Shown piece after piece: positions 19,608-42,997 of a stretch of 64,000 bases of DNA; the stretch's first letter is position 1, and every line of letters starts with the position of its first letter. The stretch comes from Ecdyonurus torrentis (taxonomy: Eukaryota; Arthropoda; Insecta; Ephemeroptera; Heptageniidae), in contig OX439127.1 in NCBI GenBank assembly GCA_949318235.1, forward strand, positions 22,730,874-22,794,873, written 5' to 3'. The notes under the pieces are model-generated. The model had not been told where the DNA came from and searched no databases. It saw nothing but the letters and a program-made list of their open reading frames with translations. Made by a program: the position numbers and the translations under genes.

Positions 19608-22488
19608 CTATTGTTTGTACCATAAAACAATACTTTGTCACAAACTACAAAAAAAGGGGGGGAAATCAATTTTATTATTTAAAATAAAATGTTATTATTA
19701 CTTTAATTCATATTTTTTAAATTCTTTCCTTCTTTCTTTCTTTTATTTTTATATATATATATATATTTTTACGTTTAGTTATTTCATATTATAATGTCTG
19801 TGAATTTTAATGATGATTTTATATTTTCTTGCCTGAAACCATATTTAATTTTTACTGCATGCCATTCATACTTTCATATTATTTATAATGAAAATAAAAT
19901 TTATTATATCATAATAATAATTTACTATATAAAATTGTCTTTAAAATAATGAAGAGTAAATAAAATGTAACTATTTAAACATCTCTTCTCATTATTATTA
20001 TGTACTACTTGACTTGAACCCTTTATTTTGAAATAAACTTCTTCTTTTTTTCTTTGTTAATTGAGAAAAATAAAAATGTAACAAAATACAAAATCTTAAT
20101 AGTATCTTCTCTCTATCTCTAAAAATAAAGAGTAAGAAAATAAATACAAGTAGAGTCTAATTCCTCTTGATATCATTTCCCAAATTATTTTACCTGTTAA
20201 AGCATTCTCAAAATACCTATTTTCTTTGTCCATAATATACTTTTATAATTACGCGTTTCTTTATATAAAATATAAAGATCTAATTTGATATTTTAAAATA
20301 TAATTTTTATAGAAAGTTAAAAAATATAGGCATACCTTATATTTTAAGATTATATGATAATGTAAAAAGTCCTTTTTTTTTTAATTATTATTATTTTTTT
20401 TTTCAATTTTTATAGTTACGATCACAATAATTACAATACTGTTGGGTAAAACACAAAAAATGCTATCATATTGCAACAATGAAATATATAATCACATTTA
20501 ACATAAATAACGTATGCAACTATGATAAATTATACTTACCGATATTTCAATAGAGGCCTAATTTTTGTTTCCAATTATTTTGTCAAAAAAAAGATTACAA
20601 TAGAATAATTTAAATGACTAACATATTATAATATTCTCTTTAAAAATTGGCTTTTTTTATAATATCATACGCTAAACGTAAGCTTTTGATAATATTTAAA
20701 AATACGCATATTTTATATAATTTATAAAATATCATTCCATTAATATTATAAACTCTATTAAACCGAGTACATATCCTCTTTTCATTTTGCGATACAATAT
20801 TTATACCAATCACATAGTTTCAAAATTTACACATTTTATCATTATGTCTTATTTCATCTTATTTCCAATCTGCAATGGAAAAATTAAATTATGGATTATA
20901 ATAATTACGAATCAGTCATTATCGTTTCAATTGCATGCAACATAGTTATAAGAGATGCATTTCATAAGCATGGCTAAAAAAAGTTAACATATTGAATTAT
21001 TAAAATGTTAAATTGTAACATTAAATTACGTACATTTAATTTTAGTACAGTACACTCGAACTAGTTTTAATTTTTCACCATTTAACAATTTTTACTATTA
21101 AATTTATAATAATTTTCATGTTCTGACGAGAATTTACTCGAGCAGAATTCAATCAAGAACAAAATTAATCAATCCTCAACACGTGTTGATTTTTTTAATA
21201 AATTGTTTGTAGTGAAAAATTTTTTTTTTCTAGCAGAATGTACTTTCATTTAATTTAAACAAAGTAAACTTTGTTATATTTTTTCCTCCTAAGTAGACTA
21301 TATATGCCATGAATACAAGTAACGTACTAATTAATTCTACTAAATTGCCGCATAAAGAAAAAATAAGCCAAAAAAATAAAAAATAAAAATAAAGAGAATA
21401 AAAGACGAACAAGGTAAAAAAAAAGTAGCCGCATCTCTTAATTACCTTTTCTAGTTTTCCTATAGTAGCATACAAAATCACACCCTTGTCTTTACATAGC
21501 TTACATAATTATAAACATACACATAATTATATATATATAAAGAAAATATAAAATATAAACGAATCATAGTAATACTTGTATCTTTTCTATAAACATATTC
21601 GTCACTAGTTTGTGCATAATTTAATTTCCATATAAAAATACAACTCAAAAAAATTAATCGAGCAAGTGATATACAAAAATTAATTCAGTTTTCATAAATG
21701 CATATAGAACCAATAATATATAGATTTTATATTATTGGTTAAACCCTGATAAAAATTCATATTATAAGAAAAATTCTTTAAATATGCAAGAGTGAAGAAC
21801 TTTAAGCCCACAAAAAGATGCGTATAATTAACATCAAAAAGTTTGCTGTACACACAATAAAGCCTTTTGAACATTGAGATTATAATATATCATTTTATAT
21901 GTTATTATTATTATTATTTATTTATTTATTTTTACTTTTTTAATGATTAAAACATTTAATATTTACGACAAGAAAGTCTTGGAATCCATATAGTTTAAAG
22001 AGAGATTTATGTTTTATATAGTTATATTTGAGCAGTTACAGCAAACAGATTTTTTTTAAAGGGTCACAAAGAAGGAGCAAATTGTTTTGCTCACACAAAT
22101 ATTGATATAATATAATGACATTATTTTATGCATAATACTATTATTACATATACCTACATATTACATATAGATTTTATATATAATTCACATTGATTAGGTT
22201 AAAATACGCTGAAAAGTCTATTATAACAACCTTTGAATATTTTGAATTATAGAGTAAACACAGAAAAACAAACACCTAAATATATTGTTTATAAATAATA
22301 CCGTTAACTATATAATAATAACTTCTTTTTTTTATTTTTATTTTTTTACATTTTTACAGAAATGATGGCATGGGCATATGTTATTGTTGTTTTTGGTGTA
22401 ATAACTAATCATAAAAATGAGTGAGTGTGGGTGGGTGGGTAGGTACTGTGTACGTGTGTATTAATATATATACAAATTGATAACTATC
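19606..22488. other. AT-rich gene-free stretch
   Basis: Nearly 2.9 kb of unstructured AT-rich sequence with short homopolymers; no gene, repeat boundary or RNA seen. Confidence 0.6.
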
Positions 22489-22751
22489 TTAAAGCCATAG
22501 ACCACATAAAACAACATGTACTTTTTAATGAATAAACACGAAATGGGATCTTCAAAACTGATGACAATTTTTACCAGAAAATTAATGTAGCCACACGAAA
22601 AAATGTTGTGCGGGTTCCATAAACTGAAATTTTCTGATCTCTGCTACCGAGCTATAGTTGGTTTTTCAGACAAACTAAAGTTATTTATGTAAGTCCCATC
22701 AAGTGTTTTGTGATATAAATGCTTATGTTTTCTTCTGGTCTATTCCTTTAA
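22489..22751 (+). mobile_element. TTAA-flanked MITE, copy A
   Basis: Bounded by TTAA (22489-22492 and 22748-22751). The ends are inverted repeats: 'agccatagaccacataaaac' versus the complement of the right end 'aggaatagaccagaagaaaac'. A second copy lies inverted at 45780-46094 with most of the interior conserved (for example 'cccatttcgtgtttattcat', 'acttgatgggacttacataa' on one strand). Non-coding. Confidence 0.8.
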
Positions 22752-22925
22752 TGTATTGTAAGATATATTAAAATACGTACGTGCTCAATAGTATTATTTC
22801 CTACCTTTTAAAGTAATAAAAGAAATAGGTATTATGTTACTTTTTCTTTTATGTTTCAAAGTAAATTTATGAGATACGTTAAGATTTAGATGTCAAGACG
22901 AAGAAGAAGAAGATGAAGGAGAGAA

Positions 22926-22927
<2 letters not shown>

Positions 22928-23018
<91 letters not shown>
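22928..23018. repeat. (GA)n microsatellite
   Basis: About 45 GA units. Confidence 0.95.
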
Positions 23019-26054
<3,036 letters not shown>

Positions 26055-26165
26055 CTTCTTCTTCTTCTTCTTCTTCTTCTTCTTCTTCTTCTTCTTCTTC
26101 TTCTTCTTCTTCTTCTTCTTCTTCTTCTTCTTCTTCTTCTTCTTCTTCTTCTTCTTCTTCTTCTT
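26055..26165. repeat. (TTC)n trinucleotide repeat
   Basis: About 37 perfect TTC/GAA units, a sequence type able to form triplex DNA. Confidence 0.95.
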
Positions 26166-26356
26166 TTCTCTCTCCTTCAACATGAAATTCTAAAATTTAC
26201 GAACAGCATTGATATTGATTTGAAATAGTTAATATTTAAATGAATTGGAATTAAATAATGTGTTTGCATGATGTTGTTTGCATGGATATCGTCATGATGA
26301 TGTTCTACTGACGTGTTTGACAAGCTCGACACAGGTAAGTTAATTAATAACTTACA

Positions 26357-26393
26357 CCTCAGTATGACGACGGCCAGAGTTGTCCCATTGATC
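26357..26393 (-). other. Candidate 37-nt exon, gene unknown
   Basis: A GC-rich 37-nt stretch on the - strand lies between an acceptor-like 'atgtttcag' and a consensus donor GT|gtaagt, and is open in one frame (INGTTLAVVIL). The + strand has an opposing donor (cacag|gtaagt) a few bases away and its own open continuation. No gene can be assigned; it may be chance or a repeat fragment. Confidence 0.2.
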
Positions 26394-26419
26394 TGAAACA
26401 TACCGACAAAAAATATTTG

Positions 26420-28177
<1,758 letters not shown>

Positions 28178-28374
28178 CAGACAGACAGACATAGACAAAG
28201 ACGAGGGAGAAAAATGCTATTATATACTGAACCAAAAAGATTTTTATATTATCATCACACTCGTCCTATTAAAAACACTTCGTCAAACGAGAGAGCTATT
28301 GTCTTGTGCTTTCATATTGTGGCTTTCCAAAACGGAGAATTTTAAATATCGATTAACCTATATAAAAATTTGTA

Positions 28375-28375
<1 letters not shown>

Positions 28376-28423
<48 letters not shown>
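28376..28423. repeat. (AC)n microsatellite
   Basis: About 24 AC units. Confidence 0.95.
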
Positions 28424-28425
<2 letters not shown>

Positions 28426-29082
28426 TATAATAATAATACATGACAAGAGCCCAAATTATGAAATGGATTTTCTCAATTTCATGATTTTTCTAAAAACGAC
28501 TTTTTGTCTACTATAAGTCATGTTCCAACATTTTGAAATATATATTTTGGTTGCTTAGTAAATAAATCTCATCTCTCTAAAATAATCCATTATTTATATT
28601 GAATTGTCAAAGTTTTAGAAAATAAGCTCAAAACTTATATTATATAAAAATCAGTATCTAAGTTATTTATATAGTCATAAACGTTTGCAATAAGCATTTC
28701 TATTGATATATTATTTTTGAAACAGGCATATATATTGACACTATACGTTATACCTATTGATTACACCTAACTTTTATATCTGTTAAATTTATTTATTTAA
28801 CACTCTATCCACAAAGGCTATATTATACTGATTTTGTGATTACTCGTACTCATGATTGTTTGTGACATTAATGTTTAATTTATATTTAATTGATTGATTG
28901 TTTGGAATATTATTTTGATTTAATATAAAATACTGTCAAATTTTTGGAAGAGGAAAAATATTTTTCAAGGCAGCAATGTCTTAACATGATTTCCACTTGT
29001 CAATTTTAGTAAATTTTATACTTTAACAGAGTCTGTGAGCTGTGACATGGGTTCTTCGTATTACACTTTCTTCTCATAGCTT

Positions 29083-29131
<49 letters not shown>

Positions 29132-29276
29132 ATCTCTCTTTCTCTTTCTTTGCATTTTATCATAGAGTAGAACCAATGGTGTTTTTACTCGACAATTGAT
29201 TTAACATTAGTTTTTTTTTTCTTCAGCGAAAGTCAAACATGACATTATGACTATAGAAATCAATGAGGAAATACAT
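28424..29276. other. AT-rich stretch downstream of the opsin gene
   Basis: Contains (CT)n at about 29087-29128; otherwise nothing. Confidence 0.6.
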
Positions 29277-29610
29277 TTAAAGGCGTTGAACACCTTGACC
29301 AAAAAAAAAAAATAATAATAATAATTTCAAATATCCTATAACATACCTAAATGTCAACATTGATTTGGTCGAAGTCATTGATTTCTAATTTATTTTCCAT
29401 TCACAAAATGGCAGCTGCGGGTTTATGACGTCACAGCTCACTAGTCCACGAACATGAAAACAGGCTAGCTGTGACGTCATAAACCCGCAGTTGCCAATTT
29501 GTGAATGGAAAATAAATTAGAAATAAATGACTACGGTCAAATCAACGATGATATTTAGGTATGTTAGGATATTAGACACGCTTTTTGTTCAAGGTCTTCT
29601 ACACCTTTAT
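29277..29610. mobile_element. Foldback MITE with long arms, next to the opsin stop codon
   Basis: Arms 29281-29438 and 29467-29606 are inverted copies around a 28-bp spacer, with a poly-A/AAT insertion in the left arm. The flanks are TTAA (29277-29280) and TTAT (29607-29610), compatible with a decayed TTAA duplication. Ends: 'aggcgttgaacaccttgacc' versus 'aggtgtagaagaccttgaac'. Each arm carries TGACGTCA (29426-29433 and 29472-29479). It starts 20 bp past the opsin stop codon, so on the opsin strand it should be 3' UTR. It contains AATAAA in opsin orientation (29394-29389), which may be used for polyadenylation. Confidence 0.88.
29389..29394 (-). terminator. Candidate opsin poly-A signal inside the foldback MITE
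   Basis: AATAAA on the - strand, 237 nt past the opsin stop codon, followed by a T-rich stretch and GGTCAAGG. It is the first canonical signal noticed downstream of the stop. Confidence 0.4.
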
Positions 29611-29630
29611 ACATATTATTATTGAGGTTA

Positions 29631-35691
<6,061 letters not shown>

Positions 35692-35879
35692 CTAAAACAG
35701 ATAGAAATGACAAATTTAATTGTGTGTAACAATATTTAGTTGCAATAAGATAATAATATGTAATACAGTTTGTTTTTTGATTGAAAAATTCAAGAGCATT
35801 TAAAAAAAATGACCTGTTTTTCTTATTATGATACTTTATTATTTTATAAAAAAATTATCACTAAATAATTTTGTCGAAC

Positions 35880-35910
<31 letters not shown>

Positions 35911-36086
35911 GTACGATGCTGTATAATTATAATAACCATTGTGTATGCATGCGTATACTAATGCACAAAATTTAGTTACAATTTGTCAAATTAAAATGAG
36001 ATGATTTTCCCTGTAAAGTATATTAAAGCCAAATTTTGCTTTTGTCAAAGACAAATTAGAAACCATTGTATGAAAGTATAAGAGGT

Positions 36087-36190
36087 AAAAAAAAAAAAAA
36101 AAAAAAAAAAAGAAGAAGAAGAAGAAGAAGAAGAAGAAGAAGAAGAAGAAGAAGAAGAAGAAGAAGAAGAAGAAGAAGAAGAAGAAGAAG
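36087..36190. repeat. Poly-A followed by (GAA)n
   Basis: About 25 A then about 26 GAA units. Confidence 0.95.
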
Positions 36191-36775
36191 ATTGTATAGG
36201 GGAAAGATGCAAAGAAAAATGAACTTGTTTTATTTCATGGTAAAATTAAAATGAATATTATATAGCCTAGCTTTGTTAAGCACAGCTGTATCATTTTCAA
36301 TATTGAAAGCTACCTATTCATTCTTTGAAAAAAAAATTTTATATAAAATGTGAATTATTCACTCAATGCACGACACAAAGTGTTCTTCCACACGTATGCT
36401 GTCACTCAACATTCGTGAAATATTTCATTTTAAAGCTGATCAAATTGCATTTCATAAAAATGATATATTGATGCTACTCATGCTATATTGTAATATGATA
36501 TTAAATGTATGTATAATTTTGCAATGCATAGAGGTTATACACACATAGACACATATTATGTACGTTGTAAAATAATAATATATTAACAAGTTTAGCTTGA
36601 GTTCTATATAACGTTATGGCCAGAACCCCTATTCCATATTGTAGTGATTGTGTATAATTTGTTAATATAAACACTGAAGATTTACATTTTTATTTATTGA
36701 AGAAGCAGTTTTTCTGATAAAGGTGTGAGATCACTTTTAGTGTGTAGGCAATTTGCTTTTTCTTATCACCCATTG

Positions 36776-36842
36776 GGTAACTCACTAGTTTTTTTTATGT
36801 TTAACCACATTTTAAACCCAATAAAGAAATATTATTATTAAT
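36776..36842 (+). repeat. Possible retroposon 3' tail
   Basis: A short stem-loop (acccattgggt, starting about 36767), then AATAAA (36820-36825) followed by (ATT)n. Same ending style as 51579 and 63521. Confidence 0.35.
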
Positions 36843-37717
36843 GATATAAATAGACTTTGAAATATTACATAAATAAAGTAAAGTTCAGTAATAATATTCT
36901 TAATGAATGTAATACCAAATTAAGCTATCTTTGCTATACTTTATTACATCGTATTTCATGATCCTTTATACTAAAATTACCTCTCTATGTTACCTTTTAT
37001 GTATCAAAATCAAATGAATGTTGATTAAAGTTTTAGAGAATGTATAACATTAAATAAAGATTTGCATTAGTGCAGGTGCTAGACTTTAAGATAATAATAT
37101 TATACTATGTTTGTTCATATTATATTGAAGTCTCAAAAGAGTTATTAAGTAACTTCATTTCAATAGGTCTCAAGTGATTAAAAAATGTTTATTATATAAT
37201 ATGATTTTATATTATACATACATATTACTTGTATCGTATATGAGATGAGTATGGTGTACAGTAAAAACTAATTGTTTTAAACATATCATTTTACTTTAAT
37301 AACTTTTCTGGTTTTATTTATTAAACTGATGTGTTAAAATAACCTTAAACTTTCTCTATATTTACAAAAATTAAACTCCAGGAGTTAAAGCTTCGCTCAA
37401 TTTACAAAAAGTGTTTTATCAGTATTAACTGAAATTAATTTAGTTACATAATAAGTTAATATTTTTAAGTTAATGTAACTTAATAATTATAGCACATTAA
37501 ATTTCCTTTTACCTCTTTTCCCATTATTTAAAAAGTTCTTTTGATTATTTTTTTTTCTTTTTGGCGAACTAATGGAATCAGTTGAATGTTTTCATCATTT
37601 TTGAACAGCAATTGGAAAAAAAAAGGAAAGAATTATATTTTAAAAAAGTAGCAATGAAACTGGAAATCAATAGAATTTGTATAAAATACAAAATTGCGGA
37701 GAACAAAGTTTTATTTT

Positions 37718-37917
37718 NNNNNNNNNNNNNNNNNNNNNNNNNNNNNNNNNNNNNNNNNNNNNNNNNNNNNNNNNNNNNNNNNNNNNNNNNNNNNNNNNNN
37801 NNNNNNNNNNNNNNNNNNNNNNNNNNNNNNNNNNNNNNNNNNNNNNNNNNNNNNNNNNNNNNNNNNNNNNNNNNNNNNNNNNNNNNNNNNNNNNNNNNNN
37901 NNNNNNNNNNNNNNNNN
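37718..37917. other. Assembly gap of exactly 200 N
   Basis: Two hundred N. The round number suggests a placeholder, so the true length may be unknown. Upstream opsin exons could be missing here. Confidence 0.98.
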
Positions 37918-38199
37918 TTGGAGTCTTTTTTTTTTAGACTCCAATAGTAGATGATTTTTTTAACATATAAGGATCAATGTACTTAAATCTTTGCGTGCGT
38001 GTGTCTGAGAGAGAGAGAGGGGGGGGGGGGCATTAATATTTAATGACGCAATACACGTACCCTATACAGAATACGTGCAATATTCAAATCATGTACAGAA
38101 ACATAGATGCAAAATTTTACTCTATTGCCTTAAGTTAGTGGTGGTATGTACGTACTGTACAATGTATTCGCATGTAAAACATATGTTAACCTGACTTTC

Positions 38200-38242
38200 T
38201 TTTTTTTTTTTTTTCAAAAAAAAAAAAAAAAAAAAAAAAAAA
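38200..38242. repeat. Poly-T/poly-A hairpin
   Basis: A T run, a single C, then about 27 A; followed at 38490-38509 by a run of about 20 G. Confidence 0.85.
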
Positions 38243-38559
38243 GGCTTCAGAAAACTCGAAAAAAAAAAGACATATAAAAACACTTTTTTTTATCAAAGTT
38301 AAAAAATATGTATTAGAAGTATTATTATTTATGTTATACTCGTACCTCATTTTAAGCTTAAAAATAACATATTTAATCATTGTCATTGTTAGTTTTTTGT
38401 ATAATGTTTTACAAAATTTACAAAAAAAAAAAAAAAAAAAACTGAAATCATGTTCACATAACAAATCTTGAACTACTATGAAACAGTAGAGGGGGGGGGG
38501 GGGGGGGGGAAGTACAGTAATACGTTGTTTTTAAATATGTGATTATTTGATTTTTCCTC

Positions 38560-39030
38560 ACCACTTTACTCCAATTCAAAGTTGTTCATGATTTTTAAAA
38601 TGAATATAGTTTTAGGTAACTCATCACTTCTTGTGAATCGTACGGCAACAAAATACTCCTCCCGTCTTTCTTTCATTTAATTTGGGCCACGTCACTGTTT
38701 AAAGTTGTTCATAAATTTTTATGTGAAAATTACTTCAGGAAAGTCATCACAATTTTAATTGTCTATTTCCACAAAATATATAACGGTGATGAATTTTCTT
38801 AAAAAATCACTTCATTTAACAAATCACGAACAATTATTTGAAACATTGAAGCGGTGGAAATTAATTTAAAAAAAAACGTAATTTACTTTTTTTTTTTTTT
38901 TTTTTTTTTCCCACTATTTCAAAGTTATTCATGATTTCAGGAAATTCCTCACTTTTATTTTTCATTATTATCATTATTATTGTGGAAAAAAAAATTAATA
39001 AAATCATGATGAATAACCTGAAATTATTTT
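38560..39030. repeat. Local array of direct and inverted short repeats
   Basis: The motif 'ttcaaagttgttcatgattt' recurs in direct orientation near 38575, 38700 and 38927, and as a complement near 38815-38845 and 39003-39025, each with a 'tcatcac' or 'ctcac' partner. This makes a complex partly palindromic array. No coding content. Confidence 0.6.
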
Positions 39031-39982
39031 CATTAAAACCAGTAAACAAGGTATAAATTAACAAAGGAAAAAAGAAAAAAAAAAATTGCTGAAAGCTTCA
39101 CAAGGATTTTTATAAATTTTTTATGTTGAATCACCTAAATAACATTTTTTACTACTTTTATTTATTTTATTCTTCTTTTATATATATATATAAATTTAAT
39201 TGTTGCTCTTTTTTTCCCCTTAATATAATTTAGTACAAAATAATGGAGCCACTGAATAGCATAGCAATGGCACTTTAACAATTGTCAACTAATGTGAATA
39301 CTTAAAAAAGGTGTATTTTTATTTTATTTTGAAAAAAACTAATAAAAAATACTACCCGCGGGGTTTTTCGAAAAAAAAAAAACATTTTTTTTGGAAGCCT
39401 AATGTAAACTTTTATTAGCATTTAAATGCATACGCATTACTTTCATAACATAATATATTTCAAAATAATTTCATTAATTCATTAATGTGTAATTATGCTT
39501 CATTGAGCAATTCCTATATTGTAGAGCTCAAATGTTACGATTTTGGAATAACTTAAGTAATTATCACATCATTGAACATGAACATAATTGAACATCATAA
39601 CTATATTAAGCTATGTAGTATACAATCACTATTCAATATAACATAAATTATGTTTTTGTTATGCATAAACGTTGCTGCATTCAGCAATCATAATTATTAT
39701 ATTCTATTGTTTCTTGTCCATGCTTGCATCTCATTTAAGGTCAACAAAAAGTATTATCAATAATATATATAATAAGCTGTTATGAGTTGAGTTTTTTTAA
39801 TTTAGCAGAGATGTGATGTATCGGTACTATCAAAACTATTAAACTATTAACTATTATCGGTACTATTAAAACTTAATGTAATACAAAAATGTCATAATAT
39901 CAACCTCTGACAGCAAGAATATCAGAGGACCTTAGTGGGTTTGGTACATATTGGCCGCAATTAAAACTATTATCTATCTATT
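39031..39982. other. AT-rich gene-free stretch
   Basis: Nothing recognisable. Confidence 0.6.
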
Positions 39983-41630
<1,648 letters not shown>

Positions 41631-41741
41631 TTATGTGACATGTTTTGCTACTTCGATGAAAACAAAATTGTTGATGGAAACGTGGCAAAAACCCCGCTTG
41701 AGTGGTATATTCTTACGTCACTAAGTGGGAACAAAATCAAG
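41631..41741 (+). other. Candidate exon, unidentified
   Basis: 111 nt (37 codons, phase 0) between an acceptor-like 'ttttttgcaattgccag' and a weak donor AAG|gtgtag. It is open and GC-richer than its surroundings (LCDMFCYFDENKIVDGNVAK, then TPLEWYILTSLSGNKIK). It has no partner exon and no recognised family; it may be a repeat fragment. Confidence 0.25.
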
Positions 41742-41746
41742 GTGTA

Positions 41747-41894
41747 GACGTGTGGGCAAATCGGGTAGACACAGAAAACAAATCAGAGTTGTTAATATTA
41801 ATTGTCAGATACGGACTAGAATATAATGGGTGGGTAGCAAGTCTTGACGTAAAAGTGTGGGCAAATTACGATGGTTGACACAGAAAAACACAAA
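41747..41894 (+). repeat. Imperfect direct duplication
   Basis: 'gtgtgggcaaatcgggtagacacagaaaac' style sequence at 41749-41782 recurs at about 41855-41890 ('gtgtgggcaaattacgatgg', 'ttgacacagaaaaacac'). Confidence 0.5.
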
Positions 41895-42561
41895 ATAAAT
41901 AAAATAATTCATTATTAATCACGATTCAGAATCTCAGAAAGTTATAGAAGTGAAAGTACTGATTGAGAGAGTTGACACATCAATGTACCAAAAATAACTT
42001 ACAGTTTTGTGAAACACAATCTAAGTGTAATGATTATTTCAGGTGTATCATTTTAACTTCTTTGTAACAAAGAACGGATGATGTACATAATGTTTTAAAA
42101 AATCTCAAACTGAAATAACTGGCGTACATTTCTAGTATTTTATCTCATGTTTTACATTAGTTACAATTATGCACAGTTCTTGCTTTATTATTTTTTTTTT
42201 TTTAAGTTTTTATTCGTGAATAATTATACTTTTGATATTTTATGATGCCCTCTTTTGTTTTAACATATTTAGCTTATTTAATGCAACCTAAATTATGTAA
42301 CTGTATTTAAAACTCATATGGTCATGTATCGTGTTTGTTTTATTTACTGTATGAAACTTGTTGCATACATTATTCATTGTAATGTGAATATAAATAATCA
42401 GCACACCTCCCCGTATTTTTTTTATCCAATTAGAGTTCTTAAATTAAAATATTATTGACCCCACTCCCCTTCTATTTTTTTAAATTTATGTACCTTGAAA
42501 TTTTAAACTTTATAGTTCTTAAAATTTTAATGTTCAAAAACTTGATAAAAACTCCATCAAA

Positions 42562-42596
<35 letters not shown>

Positions 42597-42826
42597 TAAA
42601 CTTTGTTATTACTATTCTGAAGAGTAATTGATTTAATATAGATCCCCTATACTTAAATTTACTACCCATTGTAAAGTTTGGATAATTTTAGCACCTTTTG
42701 TTTTTATTCTTATTAATGGAAAACGTATAATTAATGTTACGAAAATTGAAGTATTATAACCAAGCAATAACTGCTCTAAAGTAATAAACATCATGTACCA
42801 AATTTGACTATAGTTTTATTATCACA
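41895..42826. other. AT-rich gene-free stretch
   Basis: Poly-T at 42566-42595; no gene. Confidence 0.6.
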
Positions 42827-42997
42827 CAGAGTCAGATTGGCTAGTTGGAGGCCAGTCTTGGTCCAGTTTCACAACACCCACTTTAAGGAACACCGACCCA
42901 AACGGGGCCAAAGAGGGGCGTAACTGTCTTCAAGAAGTCAAAAACCCAAGGCGCCAGCGGCATATTACGACCTACTGTTAAAGCTAATCCGACCCTG
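42827..42997. mobile_element. hAT-like MITE
   Basis: A 171-bp GC-rich island whose ends are inverted repeats: 'cagagtcagattggc' and the complement of the right end 'cagggtcggattagc' (12 of 15 match). CAG(A/G)G is a typical hAT terminus. Flanking 8-mers ttatcaca and ccattaca match at 5 of 8, fitting an eroded 8-bp target duplication. No coding frame. Confidence 0.6.

Larger units (their letters stand above)
35692..37717. other. Region upstream of the opsin TM6 exon
   Basis: No TM5-type exon or other coding block seen. Holds poly-A (35880-35908), poly-A plus (GAA)n (36087-36190) and a possible retroposon tail at 36776-36842. Confidence 0.6.

Noticed and set aside
37582..37954. Open frames across the N run
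   Set aside because: They exist only because N is not counted as a stop.
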